From: Bacteroidota bacterium | Lineage (GTDB): Bacteria; Bacteroidota; Bacteroidia; Chitinophagales; BACL12 | Length of the DNA stretch: 35,054 bases | Assembly: GCA_016124275.1 (NCBI GenBank) | Contig: WGOA01000045.1 | Span: 1-35,054, forward strand | Direction of reading: 5' to 3' | Shown here: one piece after another, positions 7,158-15,342 of the stretch | How positions within the stretch are numbered: the stretch's first letter is position 1 | How the letters are laid out: each line of letters starts with the position of its first letter | Program-made: the position numbers and the translations under genes | The notes under the pieces: model-generated | What the model saw: the letters and a program-made list of their open reading frames with translations, nothing else | Databases searched by the model: none | Told to the model about the DNA's origin: nothing

Positions 7158-9014
7158 ATGCTTGCCACCTTGAAGGTTACTTTCCCTTTGCTCGTTTCGC
7201 TGTGTTTATCCGTCCTTAACCCTTTTGCCGCTGCTGCTCAACCTTCAGGAGAGCAAACCGGGAGCAGAACGGCTTTGCGGGTTCAGCGCTATTGGGTCAT
7301 GTTCAGCGACAAGGGTCCGGATGTCCAGACCCGTTTGCGTGCCCCAGACTTGTTGGATCCAGCGCTCGGTTGGACGCAGCGCGCTGTGGAACGCAGGCAT
7401 CGCCAAAACATTGCGCCTTCCTGGCTCGACTTACCTGTCCATTCGCCCTACCTTGATCAGTTGCAAGCGGTGGAAGGGCTTACGTTGCGCGGGCACAGCC
7501 GATGGTTGAATGCCGCAAGTATAGAAGTACAACATCCCGCGCAGTTGGCCGGGTTGGCCGCATTGCCGTTTGTGGAAAATATTCTGCCGGTGCGGCGGTA
7601 CCGGGCAGAACCGGAGTCATTGGAGGCCGAAGGGCCGTCAAACCTGTTGCGACCTTTTTGGGCGGATCAATTCGCCGGGCCCCAGGCAACGGGCGGGAGG
7701 GCTGCCGGAGAGGAAGCCGCCGCCCTGGGTGAAGGAGCCCTTCCCCCGATGCGGCAATCCGGTGGTCAGGTTGTGGAGGATGACCCGCTGCCACCCTATG
7801 TTTATGGACAGGCCGATTTTCAGGTTCGTATGTTGCGCACCAACTACCTGCACCAACTGGGTTTTACGGGTGGAGGAATGGTCATCGGGGTTTTTGATGC
7901 CGGTTGGCGCGGGGCGGATACGCTTCGGCAATTTGCCCGATTGCGCGGGAACAACGGAATCGCAGATCAATGGAATTTTTATAGAAATAACGACTCTGTG
8001 TTTAACTACTCGAGTCATGGCACAGCGGTACTTTCGGCGATGACCGGTTTCTTATCCAGTGAATTTGAGGGAACCGCTCCTTTGGCCCGTTTTGCCTTTT
8101 ACTTGACGGAAGTGGAGGAGTTTGAGCGGATCGTGGAAGAAGATTATTGGCTGATGGGCGCCGAACGCGCGGATATGAAAGGTGTGGATATTATCAATAC
8201 TTCGCTTGGCTATACCACTTTTGATTCAGAAGATTCCGCATTTGACCATACCTATGCCGATATGGACGGCAATACCACCATTATTAGCCGTGCGGCGGAT
8301 TGGGCAGCTTCGCGGGGAATTTTGGTGGTGGTCAGCGCCGGAAACCAGGGCGGAAACTCCTGGAAGTACATCAGTGCACCCGCCGACGCCGACAGTGCTT
8401 TAGCCGTCGGGGCTGTCGATGCCTTTGGCGTTTATGCACCCTTCAGCAGCAGGGGACCCAGCTCAGACGGCGATGTAAAACCCAATGTGGCTGCAGTTGG
8501 ATCGGCCACCGCATTGGTTAGCCTCTCGGGAGCGGTGGTTTTTGGCAATGGCACGTCGTTTTCAGCGCCGTTGATCAGCGGCAGTGCAGCTTGTTTGTGG
8601 CAGGCCTATCCAGACAAGACAAACATTGAGATCATGCGCGCCATTGAGTCCAGCGGCCACCAATTCCGACAGCCCGACGATTTCTTAGGGTACGGCATTC
8701 CGGATTTTGCTTCAGCGTACCACAAACTGGCTGAGCCGCAGGCCATTGCCTCGGGAGAAGCGTTGGCGCTGTTCCCCAATCCAGTTACAACGGGGGCTGT
8801 CTTGTACGCTGGCGCCGGCTGGGAGGCAGGTTCGGCTACCGTTGAAGTCTTTCAGGCTACCGGGCAACGTGTCTTGTTGATGGAGGAGAATTTTACGCTG
8901 GCCCAACAGCAGGTTTTGGAATTGACCAACCTTGACAGGCTGGCAAAAGGACTTTACGTTTTGCGGGTATTGCAGAACGACAAGTCGGCGCATGTTAAAT
9001 TTTTAAAACAATGA
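7158..9014 (+). CDS. Subtilisin-like (S8) serine protease with T9SS C-terminal sorting domain
   Basis: 618 residues: signal peptide (about 1-27, ending FAAAA), an N-terminal propeptide-like region to about 240, the S8 catalytic domain, and a type A T9SS sorting domain. The triad is Asp247 (VIGVFDAGW), His287 (SSHGTAV) and Ser467 (NGTSFSAPLISG); the oxyanion Asn is in VVVSAGNQGG. The last 80 residues (LFPNPV..., GQRVLL, LAKGLYVLRVLQNDKSAHVKFLKQ) match the PNP...G-x-Y pattern of sorting tails, so the protein should cross the outer membrane by the type IX system and be anchored or released at the surface. A Gly/Ala/Glu-rich insert lies near residues 175-205. The gene may be co-transcribed with the TonB receptor 86 bases downstream. 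Substrate unknown. Confidence 0.93.
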   Translation: MLATLKVTFPLLVSLCLSVLNPFAAAAQPSGEQTGSRTALRVQRYWVMFSDKGPDVQTRLRAPDLLDPALGWTQRAVERRHRQNIAPSWLDLPVHSPYLDQLQAVEGLTLRGHSRWLNAASIEVQHPAQLAGLAALPFVENILPVRRYRAEPESLEAEGPSNLLRPFWADQFAGPQATGGRAAGEEAAALGEGALPPMRQSGGQVVEDDPLPPYVYGQADFQVRMLRTNYLHQLGFTGGGMVIGVFDAGWRGADTLRQFARLRGNNGIADQWNFYRNNDSVFNYSSHGTAVLSAMTGFLSSEFEGTAPLARFAFYLTEVEEFERIVEEDYWLMGAERADMKGVDIINTSLGYTTFDSEDSAFDHTYADMDGNTTIISRAADWAASRGILVVVSAGNQGGNSWKYISAPADADSALAVGAVDAFGVYAPFSSRGPSSDGDVKPNVAAVGSATALVSLSGAVVFGNGTSFSAPLISGSAACLWQAYPDKTNIEIMRAIESSGHQFRQPDDFLGYGIPDFASAYHKLAEPQAIASGEALALFPNPVTTGAVLYAGAGWEAGSATVEVFQATGQRVLLMEENFTLAQQQVLELTNLDRLAKGLYVLRVLQNDKSAHVKFLKQ

Positions 9015-9100
9015 CCGCAGTCCGGCAAGGACTGATAGTTTTGCGCCCGATTGCTCATGGACAGGTTCCGGCGTCTTTGCTGGTTAATAGCGCTTTACTT

Positions 9101-11467
9101 ATGAAGGCATTTTTTGCCGTTTTGCTGGTATTGTCTTGGTTAGTGGTTCCAGCACAGGCTCAAACCCGCTATACCTTGTCCGGATACCTTAAAGATGCGG
9201 GTTCAGGTGAAGACCTCATCGGGGCGAGTGTTTTTCTGGCGGATGACCCAGGCAGGGGGACGGTGACCAACTTATACGGATTTTACTCAATCACGCTGCC
9301 CGCAGGGGAGTATAAAGTAGGCTTTTCCTACATCGGGTATGAAAGCCAGGAATTGCTGATTTCGCTGCAGGCTGATTTGCGCCAGAACGTTTCGCTCAAG
9401 GAAAACAGCATTCTGATCAATGAATTGGTGGTCACGGCAGAACGCACCGACGAAAACGTGCAGAGCACCAGCATGGGCAAGACGGAATTGTCGGTGGAGC
9501 AGATCAAAACCATGCCGGCTATTTTTGGTGAAGTTGATATTCTTAAGAGCCTGCAATTGTTGCCGGGGGTGCAATCGGCGGGCGAAGGGAATTCCGGTTT
9601 TTATGTGCGGGGTGGGGGGGCAGACCAGAACCTGATTTTGCTGGATGAAGCCGTGGTGTACAATACCGGACACCTCTTCGGCTTTTTCAGCGTGTTCAAT
9701 TCTGACGCCATTAAAAACACCACCCTGATTAAAGGAGGCATGCCCGCACAATACGGCGGCAGGCTTTCGTCCGTGCTGGACATTGCCATGAAAGACGGCA
9801 ACAACCAGGAGTGGCACGCCACTGGCGGCGTGGGCATTATCTCCTCCCGGCTTACGGTGGAAGGGCCACTGGTCAAAGACAAAAGTTCCATTATGCTCTC
9901 CGGCCGGCGCACCTATGCCGATTTGCTGGCCCGTCCCTTCATTAAAGGCACGGAGTTCGAAGGGAATGGTTATTTCTTCTACGACCTCAACGCAAAACTC
10001 AACTATCGTTTCTCCGACAAAGACCGACTTTACGCCAGCGGTTACTTCGGCCGTGACGTGTTCGAGTTTGTTTCGCCTGACAACGATTTCAACGCGCGCA
10101 TCCCCTGGGGCAACCGCACGGCCACTGTTCGCTGGAACCACCTGTTCAACGATCAGTTGTTTTCCAACCTCTCGCTGGTGTACAACGACTACCAGTTCGA
10201 GGTTGGATCCACCTTTGAAGACTTTTCGTTTACGCTGTTTTCCGGCGTGCGCGACTACAATGCCAAGCTGGACTTCGATTTTTTCCCAGGGGAAAAGCAC
10301 AGCATGAAGTTTGGTGCCAATTATACGTTCCACCGTTTTTCGCCCTACAGCGCCAATGCCACCGACGGCACCGCGGAGTTTAGCACCGATTCGCTCAACC
10401 AGAAGTTTGCGCATGAATTGGCGCTTTATGTTCAGGATGAGTTCGACGTGGGATCGCGGGTGCGCGTCAACGTGGGCCTGCGCGGTACCTGGTTCCAACA
10501 GGTAGGCCCTTACAACCAGGTGATCTTTGATGAACGCGAGATTCCATCGGATACGTTGCGGTATGCCCGGGGCGAGAAGGTCCGCGATTATTACGGACTG
10601 GAACCGCGCCTGAGTGCCCGGTATACGCTGGGTACCCACTCTTCGCTGAAAGCAGGGCTGGCCTATACCAATCAGTTTATTCACCTGGTCACCTCGTCCA
10701 CCTCCACCTTGCCCACTGACCTGTGGGTGCCTTCCTCCGGAATTGTGGAGCCGCAGCGCGGCATTCAGTATTCACTCGGGTATTTCCAGAACTTTTTGGA
10801 CAACGATGTAGAAACCTCCATGGAGATTTACTACAAGGACTTGCGCAACCAGATTGAGTTTGAAGATTCCTATGTGCCGGAATTGGGTCGGGACATTGAA
10901 GAGAGTTTCGTGTTTGGCCGGGGACGCAGCTATGGCGCAGAGTTTTTGGTTCGCAAGAACAAAGGACCGCTCACCGGCTGGCTTGGCTACACGCTTTCTT
11001 ACACCTGGCGTTATTTTGATGCATTGAACGGCGGGGAGCGTTTTCCTGCCCGCTTTGACCGCAGGCATGACCTCAGCGCAGTGGTTACCTGGAAGGTTTC
11101 TTCGCGTTGGACCCTGAGCTCCATTTTCGTTTACGGCACCGGCCAGGCTACGACGGTACCCCTTTCATTTTACCTGATTGAAGGCAATTTGGTCAATGAA
11201 TACGGGCCGCGAAACGGGTATCGATTGGCGCCTTACCATCGAATGGATTTTTCAGCTACCTTCTCGCCCGACAAGCGGGACGATCGGCCACGCGCGTTTG
11301 ACTGGGACCTCAATTTCTCTGTTTACAATTTGTACAACCGCAAAAATCCATTCTTTATCTACTATGACATTGAAGGCGATGCCTTCAGCGAAACCCTGGA
11401 TATTTCTGCTAAGCAAGTCAGCCTCTTTCCGGTTATTCCTTCCATCACCTGGAATTTCAGATTCTAA
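9101..11467 (+). CDS. TonB-dependent outer-membrane receptor with N-terminal CarboxypepD_reg-like domain
   Basis: 788 residues from the ATG at 9101; the frame is open from 9011, but the signal peptide (MKAFFAVLLVLSWLVVPAQAQ) fixes the later start. Residues 23-107 are a carboxypeptidase-regulatory-like beta-sandwich (LSGYLKDAGSGEDLIGASVF... YGFYSITLPAGEYKVGFSYIGYES). The plug follows (MPAIFGEVDILKSLQLLPGVQ, FYVRGGGADQNLILLDEAVVYN, IKGGMPAQYGGRLSSVLDI), then a 22-strand-type barrel ending in the aromatic signature SITWNFRF. It should import a ligand across the outer membrane using TonB energy. No SusD follows; instead a DUF4249 lipoprotein overlaps its stop by one base, a pairing common in Bacteroidota. 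The ligand is unknown. It heads the envelope cluster running to 16897. Confidence 0.93.
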   Translation: MKAFFAVLLVLSWLVVPAQAQTRYTLSGYLKDAGSGEDLIGASVFLADDPGRGTVTNLYGFYSITLPAGEYKVGFSYIGYESQELLISLQADLRQNVSLKENSILINELVVTAERTDENVQSTSMGKTELSVEQIKTMPAIFGEVDILKSLQLLPGVQSAGEGNSGFYVRGGGADQNLILLDEAVVYNTGHLFGFFSVFNSDAIKNTTLIKGGMPAQYGGRLSSVLDIAMKDGNNQEWHATGGVGIISSRLTVEGPLVKDKSSIMLSGRRTYADLLARPFIKGTEFEGNGYFFYDLNAKLNYRFSDKDRLYASGYFGRDVFEFVSPDNDFNARIPWGNRTATVRWNHLFNDQLFSNLSLVYNDYQFEVGSTFEDFSFTLFSGVRDYNAKLDFDFFPGEKHSMKFGANYTFHRFSPYSANATDGTAEFSTDSLNQKFAHELALYVQDEFDVGSRVRVNVGLRGTWFQQVGPYNQVIFDEREIPSDTLRYARGEKVRDYYGLEPRLSARYTLGTHSSLKAGLAYTNQFIHLVTSSTSTLPTDLWVPSSGIVEPQRGIQYSLGYFQNFLDNDVETSMEIYYKDLRNQIEFEDSYVPELGRDIEESFVFGRGRSYGAEFLVRKNKGPLTGWLGYTLSYTWRYFDALNGGERFPARFDRRHDLSAVVTWKVSSRWTLSSIFVYGTGQATTVPLSFYLIEGNLVNEYGPRNGYRLAPYHRMDFSATFSPDKRDDRPRAFDWDLNFSVYNLYNRKNPFFIYYDIEGDAFSETLDISAKQVSLFPVIPSITWNFRF

Positions 11468-12435
11468 TGAGAAGATTATATCTATATAGTTCGGTTGTAA
11501 TTCTTGGCTTGTCCGTGCTGTTCTTGGCTTCCTGTGAAACCGACATTACGGTGGATTTGCCCCAAGCCGAGCAGAAGATCGTGGTTGAAGGATCCATTGA
11601 GCCTGGCATGCCTCCCTTTATCCTGCTGACCCGCAGCGCTCCGTTCTTTGGTTCTTTTGACCCCAATAATTTGGCTGAATTTTTTGTTCGCGATGCGGTG
11701 ATTACCATCAACGATGGTACGGCAGATTACACGCTGATTGAACTTTGCTTGTCGGAGTTGCCGGAGGAGTTTCAGGCGTTAGCGGCTGAACTGCTTGGCG
11801 TAACGGAAGACAGCCTTTCCACCTTTCCCGAAATTTGCCTTTATACGGTTGATCTCTTTGGGGGCTCGCTGTTGTTGGGGCAACCTGGCAAAACCTATCG
11901 GGTTAGTATTTCGGTCGAAGGGGAGACGTTAACGGCTACAACCTATTTGCCTTTTCCCGTAGCGCCCGACTCGATCTTTGCCCGTCCGCATCCTGACCCG
12001 GCGGTTGATTCGCTTTTCCGGCTCAGTATCCGGTTCAGCGATCCGGACACGTTGGGCAATTACTACCGCTATTGGACCCGACGCTACAATGCTTCCCGCG
12101 ATGTGGATGAACCCTTCTATCCTGGGGTCAGCTCCGTGATTGATGACCTGTTTTTCAACGGCCAAACAGTTGACTTTAGCCTGGACCGGGGCCAACCCCG
12201 TTCCGCCGGATTTGACCAGGATACCTATGGCTTTTTCTGGGCGGGCGATACGGTAGTCCTGAAGCTGGCCTCTATTGACCGGCCTGTTTACAGTTTTTGG
12301 AGTACGCTGGAGTTTGACGCGGGCTCTGGCGGACCTTTTAGCTCAGCAACAGTTGTTTCATCCAATATTCAGGGTGGTTTAGGCGTTTTTGGCGGATACG
12401 GAGCCTCCTACGACACGCTGATCATTGGCGAGTAG
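11467..12435 (+). CDS. DUF4249 family lipoprotein
   Basis: 322 residues. The signal MRRLYLYSSVVILGLSVLFLASC has a clear lipobox (LASC). The mature start CETDITVDLPQAEQKIVVEGSIEPGMPPFILLTRSAPFF is the DUF4249 hallmark, and later segments (VRDAVITINDG, LGQPGKTYRVSISVEGETLTATTYLPFPVAPDSI) fit the family's beta-rich fold. Its ATG shares one base with the stop of the receptor gene, so the two are translationally coupled. DUF4249 proteins usually lie next to TonB receptors and are thought to be surface lipoproteins assisting ligand capture; that role is inference. Confidence 0.88.
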   Translation: MRRLYLYSSVVILGLSVLFLASCETDITVDLPQAEQKIVVEGSIEPGMPPFILLTRSAPFFGSFDPNNLAEFFVRDAVITINDGTADYTLIELCLSELPEEFQALAAELLGVTEDSLSTFPEICLYTVDLFGGSLLLGQPGKTYRVSISVEGETLTATTYLPFPVAPDSIFARPHPDPAVDSLFRLSIRFSDPDTLGNYYRYWTRRYNASRDVDEPFYPGVSSVIDDLFFNGQTVDFSLDRGQPRSAGFDQDTYGFFWAGDTVVLKLASIDRPVYSFWSTLEFDAGSGGPFSSATVVSSNIQGGLGVFGGYGASYDTLIIGE

Positions 12436-12460
12436 ACGGCCTTAGCGACGCAACGCCGTC
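12435..12460 (+). terminator. Weak hairpin at the end of the DUF4249 gene
   Basis: GACGGC (12435-12440) pairs with GCCGTC (12455-12460) across a 14-base loop directly after the stop codon. No T-tract follows. It may attenuate transcription between the receptor/DUF4249 pair and the following genes, which have their own candidate promoter (TATCTTTTG at 12516-12524, 5 bases before the next ATG). Confidence 0.3.
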
Positions 12461-12529
12461 CCTGTAAGGTCACAAACCAGCTGCCAGAGTTGCTTGGCGT
12501 GAATTTGGATTGTTGTATCTTTTGGGCTT

Positions 12530-13402
12530 ATGCGATTGATTTCGATATTGCTGTTATGGGGCATTCTTTCCTCCTGCAATAAGGAATTGCGCGAGGATGT
12601 GGTGATTTGGGGAAATACCCCACCGCCTTATGCTGGCATGTCCACGGCTCAATTGCACACGCTGGTCAACCGCATCCACATTGATTTGCTCGGTCGCGGG
12701 GCCACTTCTGAGGAACTGAACAGCATTACAGCCTCCTGGCGGGAAGGTGGGCTCACGGATTCCAGTTTATCGATCATCGTAGCTGACTTGCAACAAAGCA
12801 GTGCGTATTTCAGAAACATCGATGTGCTTTTTTGGGGCAAATGCCTCAATGCCACAGACAGCCTTACCGTGCAAGCGGAAATTGATTTGTACCGCTACAT
12901 CCGCGATATTGCCCTGATTGTGGGCGATACGGCGATCGCCTATTTCTACGAGCCGTTGATCGATGATTTGCTGAATTTGCAGTCCGGTGCTTTGGACTGG
13001 AAAGCGGGAACCATCGGTATTGAAGACTACCTGGCAAGACTGGTGAGCAACACAGTTTACGACAACGTGAATATGGGCAGTGAAAACTTTGTTCTGGCCA
13101 CTTTTGAAAATCTTTTTTTCCGAAAGCCCACGGACTATGAATTGCTGCAGGGCATCACCATGGTTGATGGCGGATCGGGTTTCTTGTTTTTGCAGGACGG
13201 CAATTCCAAACGCGATTTCGTTGAAATTGCAACGCATTCCGGTCCCTTTTACGAAGGGGTAGTGTTGGAGGCGTATCGGCATTTGCTCGGGCGACGACCC
13301 GATTCCCCCGAAATGATTGCCGGGTTAAATGCATTGGGGCCTACGTCGGATTACCAGGCCTTGCAACGGCTCATCATCACCAGTTCATCCTATGCGCAGT
13401 AA
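12530..13402 (+). CDS. Lipoprotein with repeated R-x-P-T/E helical motifs (DUF1549-like, tentative)
   Basis: 290 residues. MRLISILLLWGILSSC is a lipoprotein signal with lipobox LSSC. Three segments share a pattern: VNRIHIDLLGRGATSEELNSI (about residues 45-65), ATFENLFFRKPTDYELLQGI (about 190-210) and EAYRHLLGRRPDSPEMIAGL (about 245-265); two are followed by a short helix ending S-S-x-Y. The first resembles the R-x-x-L-D-L-x-G-x-x-P-T-x-E-E motif of DUF1549 proteins of Planctomycetes, the third DUF4214-like helical repeats. The ending SSSYAQ recalls the SPEY of such proteins. The rest is helical. Its start of mature sequence (CNKELREDVVIWGN) resembles that of the next gene (CERTLERDVIVDN), suggesting relatedness or a joint role. 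Function unknown. Confidence 0.75.
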   Translation: MRLISILLLWGILSSCNKELREDVVIWGNTPPPYAGMSTAQLHTLVNRIHIDLLGRGATSEELNSITASWREGGLTDSSLSIIVADLQQSSAYFRNIDVLFWGKCLNATDSLTVQAEIDLYRYIRDIALIVGDTAIAYFYEPLIDDLLNLQSGALDWKAGTIGIEDYLARLVSNTVYDNVNMGSENFVLATFENLFFRKPTDYELLQGITMVDGGSGFLFLQDGNSKRDFVEIATHSGPFYEGVVLEAYRHLLGRRPDSPEMIAGLNALGPTSDYQALQRLIITSSSYAQ

Positions 13403-13457
13403 TACGGGCTTTTCGACCGGGTCGTTTTCCTGGTCCAGGCAAAGGCCACAGAGGACC

Positions 13458-13964
13458 ATGGCGAGGTTGCTGTTCTTGGCATGGGTCCTGTTGTTTGGTG
13501 CGTGTGAACGCACGCTGGAGCGGGACGTCATTGTCGATAACTTAATCTATGGTATTGATACCATACCGGTGTACAGTACCTCTGCCGAAAAGGATAAACT
13601 GAAAACTACCACCCAGTTTGTTTCTACGGCCTATTCGCAATTGTACCTGAGGCCCATTCCTTCGGGAACATTAAACGATCTGGCGCTGCTTCGTTCTTCT
13701 CACGGAGACAAAAACCTGATTGGAGAGTTGGTCATCAGCCACTTTCTGGCCGACAATGCCGTCCTGGCCACGCTGCCATCCGATGCAGAAATGAACACCG
13801 ATCCCGAGGCATTTGTAGAATTGACCTACCTCCGTTTCTTCCTTCGTTTGCCTACGGCTTACGAGCGCTATGCGCTGAGCCGGCAAATCGTTTCGGATCC
13901 GGAAACAACGGTGGTAGAGGTTTACCGGGCATTTTTATTGAGCAACGAATACCTCTACTACTGA
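13458..13964 (+). CDS. Small lipoprotein sharing the R-x-P-T motif with its upstream neighbour
   Basis: 168 residues from the ATG at 13458 (MARLLFLAWVLLFGAC, lipobox FGAC). An in-frame ATG at 13393, overlapping the previous stop, would add 21 residues and remains possible. The mature protein is largely helical. Two stretches resemble the repeats of the upstream lipoprotein: AYSQLYLRPIPSGTLNDL (about residues 55-72) and LTYLRFFLRLPTAYERYAL (about 118-136); the C-terminus FLLSNEYLYY parallels SSSYAQ there. The stop overlaps the ATG of the Tat-exported protein by one base. The pair may form a complex; function unknown. Confidence 0.72.
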   Translation: MARLLFLAWVLLFGACERTLERDVIVDNLIYGIDTIPVYSTSAEKDKLKTTTQFVSTAYSQLYLRPIPSGTLNDLALLRSSHGDKNLIGELVISHFLADNAVLATLPSDAEMNTDPEAFVELTYLRFFLRLPTAYERYALSRQIVSDPETTVVEVYRAFLLSNEYLYY

Positions 13965-15292
13965 TGAAACGAAGGGACTTTCTGCGCAATTCCTCGATGG
14001 CATCGGCGTCGCTGTTCACCGCGCCGTTTTTGTTGCCTTCCGGAAGGGTTTTTGCGCGCAGCGGCAGCCGTTTAGTGAACCATGTGGTTTTTGTGCTTTT
14101 TGCCGGTGGCATTCGCAACCAGGAATCCGTGGATCAGGGCTATTTGAGCACCCAGGGCGCGGGTTCATCCGGCAATATCCTGCCCAATATGCTAAGCGGT
14201 GCCGTGCCGGGCGGCTCGCTGGTGCACAGTCCTTGGGCGCCGGCGCTATCGACACCCCTCAGCCAGCAGGGAACCCTTTTTCGCAACCTGCGCTACGCTT
14301 CCGGCCCTACAGGCCATTACAACGGGCATACGGTTGCCATGACGGGCAACTACACCGATACGGGACTGAACCTCAATCTGAATCCCGATTTCCCAACCGT
14401 TTTTGAGTACTACCGCAAGCACAGCGATCCCATGCCCAATGCGCGGAGCTGCTGGTGGCTCAGCACCGAGTTGGGCCCTTATCCGTCGTTGAATTTCAGC
14501 CGACACCCGGAATACGGAGCCTTGTACGGCGCCAATTACCTGATGCCTGGTTATGGCTTGGGCGAAGCAGCTGTGCAGTATTTGGGCAGCCTGCAGACTC
14601 TTCATCCGGAAGAGGCGAACAGGGTGCAAGGCATCAAAGCCCAATTGGACGGCTTCTTTAACCAAGGTCCCGGTCAGGTTACGGGCGTAAAAAATTCGGA
14701 CGAAGACACCCGTTCCATTCAGCAACTGTATCTGGATTTGCTCAGCGGTGCGGATACCCTCGATTTGCCCTTGCCGGATGGTGTGCCCTCGTACTTTCTT
14801 ACGGGTGATGGTGCCAACATCGCAACCGGATGGAAGATTTTGGATCGCTTTCAACCGGAACTGGTGGTCATTAATACCACTAATTCAGATATCTGCCACG
14901 ACAATTTCAGCGAATACCTCTCAGCACTTCACAAAGCGGATTATGCCGTGGGTTGGCTGTGGAATAAAATTCAGCAGCATCCGGTGTTGGCCAACGATAC
15001 CCTGTTGATTTGCATGCCGGAACACGGCCGCAACCTGGAGCCCAATGGTCTGGTTGACGCCAATGGGCTGCGCGCATTCGACCATACCTCAGATGAAAAC
15101 TCTCGCGATGTGTTTGCGCTCATCGCAGGCCCGTCGTCGGTGGTGGCACAGGGCAGGGTAGTGGGTACTCCGTTGTCCCCCGTAGGGGAATCCATTGATA
15201 TCGTCCCGACCATTGCGCACGCGTTGGGCTTTCTGGACGCCATTCCGCCCGGTATGTTGCCGGGCAGGGTTTTGAATGAAGCCTGGACCTGA
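13964..15292 (+). CDS. Tat-exported alkaline-phosphatase-fold protein (DUF1501-like)
   Basis: 442 residues. MKRRDFLRNSSMASASLFTA is a twin-arginine signal, so the protein is exported folded, usually with a metal cofactor. The core reads like DUF1501/sulfatase-type alkaline phosphatase superfamily members: VNHVVFVLFAGGIRNQESVD (first metal/nucleophile segment), GPTGHYNGHTVAMTGNY, DNFSEYLSALHKADYAVGWLW, TLLICMPEHGRN (metal-binding E-H-G where others have D-H-G), FDHTSDENSRDVFALIAGP, and the C-terminal SIDIVPTIAHALGF...MLPGRVLNEA. I cannot point to the nucleophile with certainty; it may be inactive or a structural member. DUF1501 proteins in Planctomycetes travel with PSCyt1/DUF1549 proteins, similar to the neighbours here. 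The start overlaps the previous stop. Confidence 0.82.
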   Translation: MKRRDFLRNSSMASASLFTAPFLLPSGRVFARSGSRLVNHVVFVLFAGGIRNQESVDQGYLSTQGAGSSGNILPNMLSGAVPGGSLVHSPWAPALSTPLSQQGTLFRNLRYASGPTGHYNGHTVAMTGNYTDTGLNLNLNPDFPTVFEYYRKHSDPMPNARSCWWLSTELGPYPSLNFSRHPEYGALYGANYLMPGYGLGEAAVQYLGSLQTLHPEEANRVQGIKAQLDGFFNQGPGQVTGVKNSDEDTRSIQQLYLDLLSGADTLDLPLPDGVPSYFLTGDGANIATGWKILDRFQPELVVINTTNSDICHDNFSEYLSALHKADYAVGWLWNKIQQHPVLANDTLLICMPEHGRNLEPNGLVDANGLRAFDHTSDENSRDVFALIAGPSSVVAQGRVVGTPLSPVGESIDIVPTIAHALGFLDAIPPGMLPGRVLNEAWT

Positions 15293-15342
15293 TGCGTGCA
15301 AACCCGAAGACCGGAGAAGACCGGATTTAAGCTGCCCCGACC

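Noticed and set aside
9287-10684. Open frame of 465 codons on the minus strand inside the receptor gene
   Set aside because: It mirrors the coding frame of a well-recognised TonB receptor, has no family motifs and is explained by codon bias in G+C-rich sequence.
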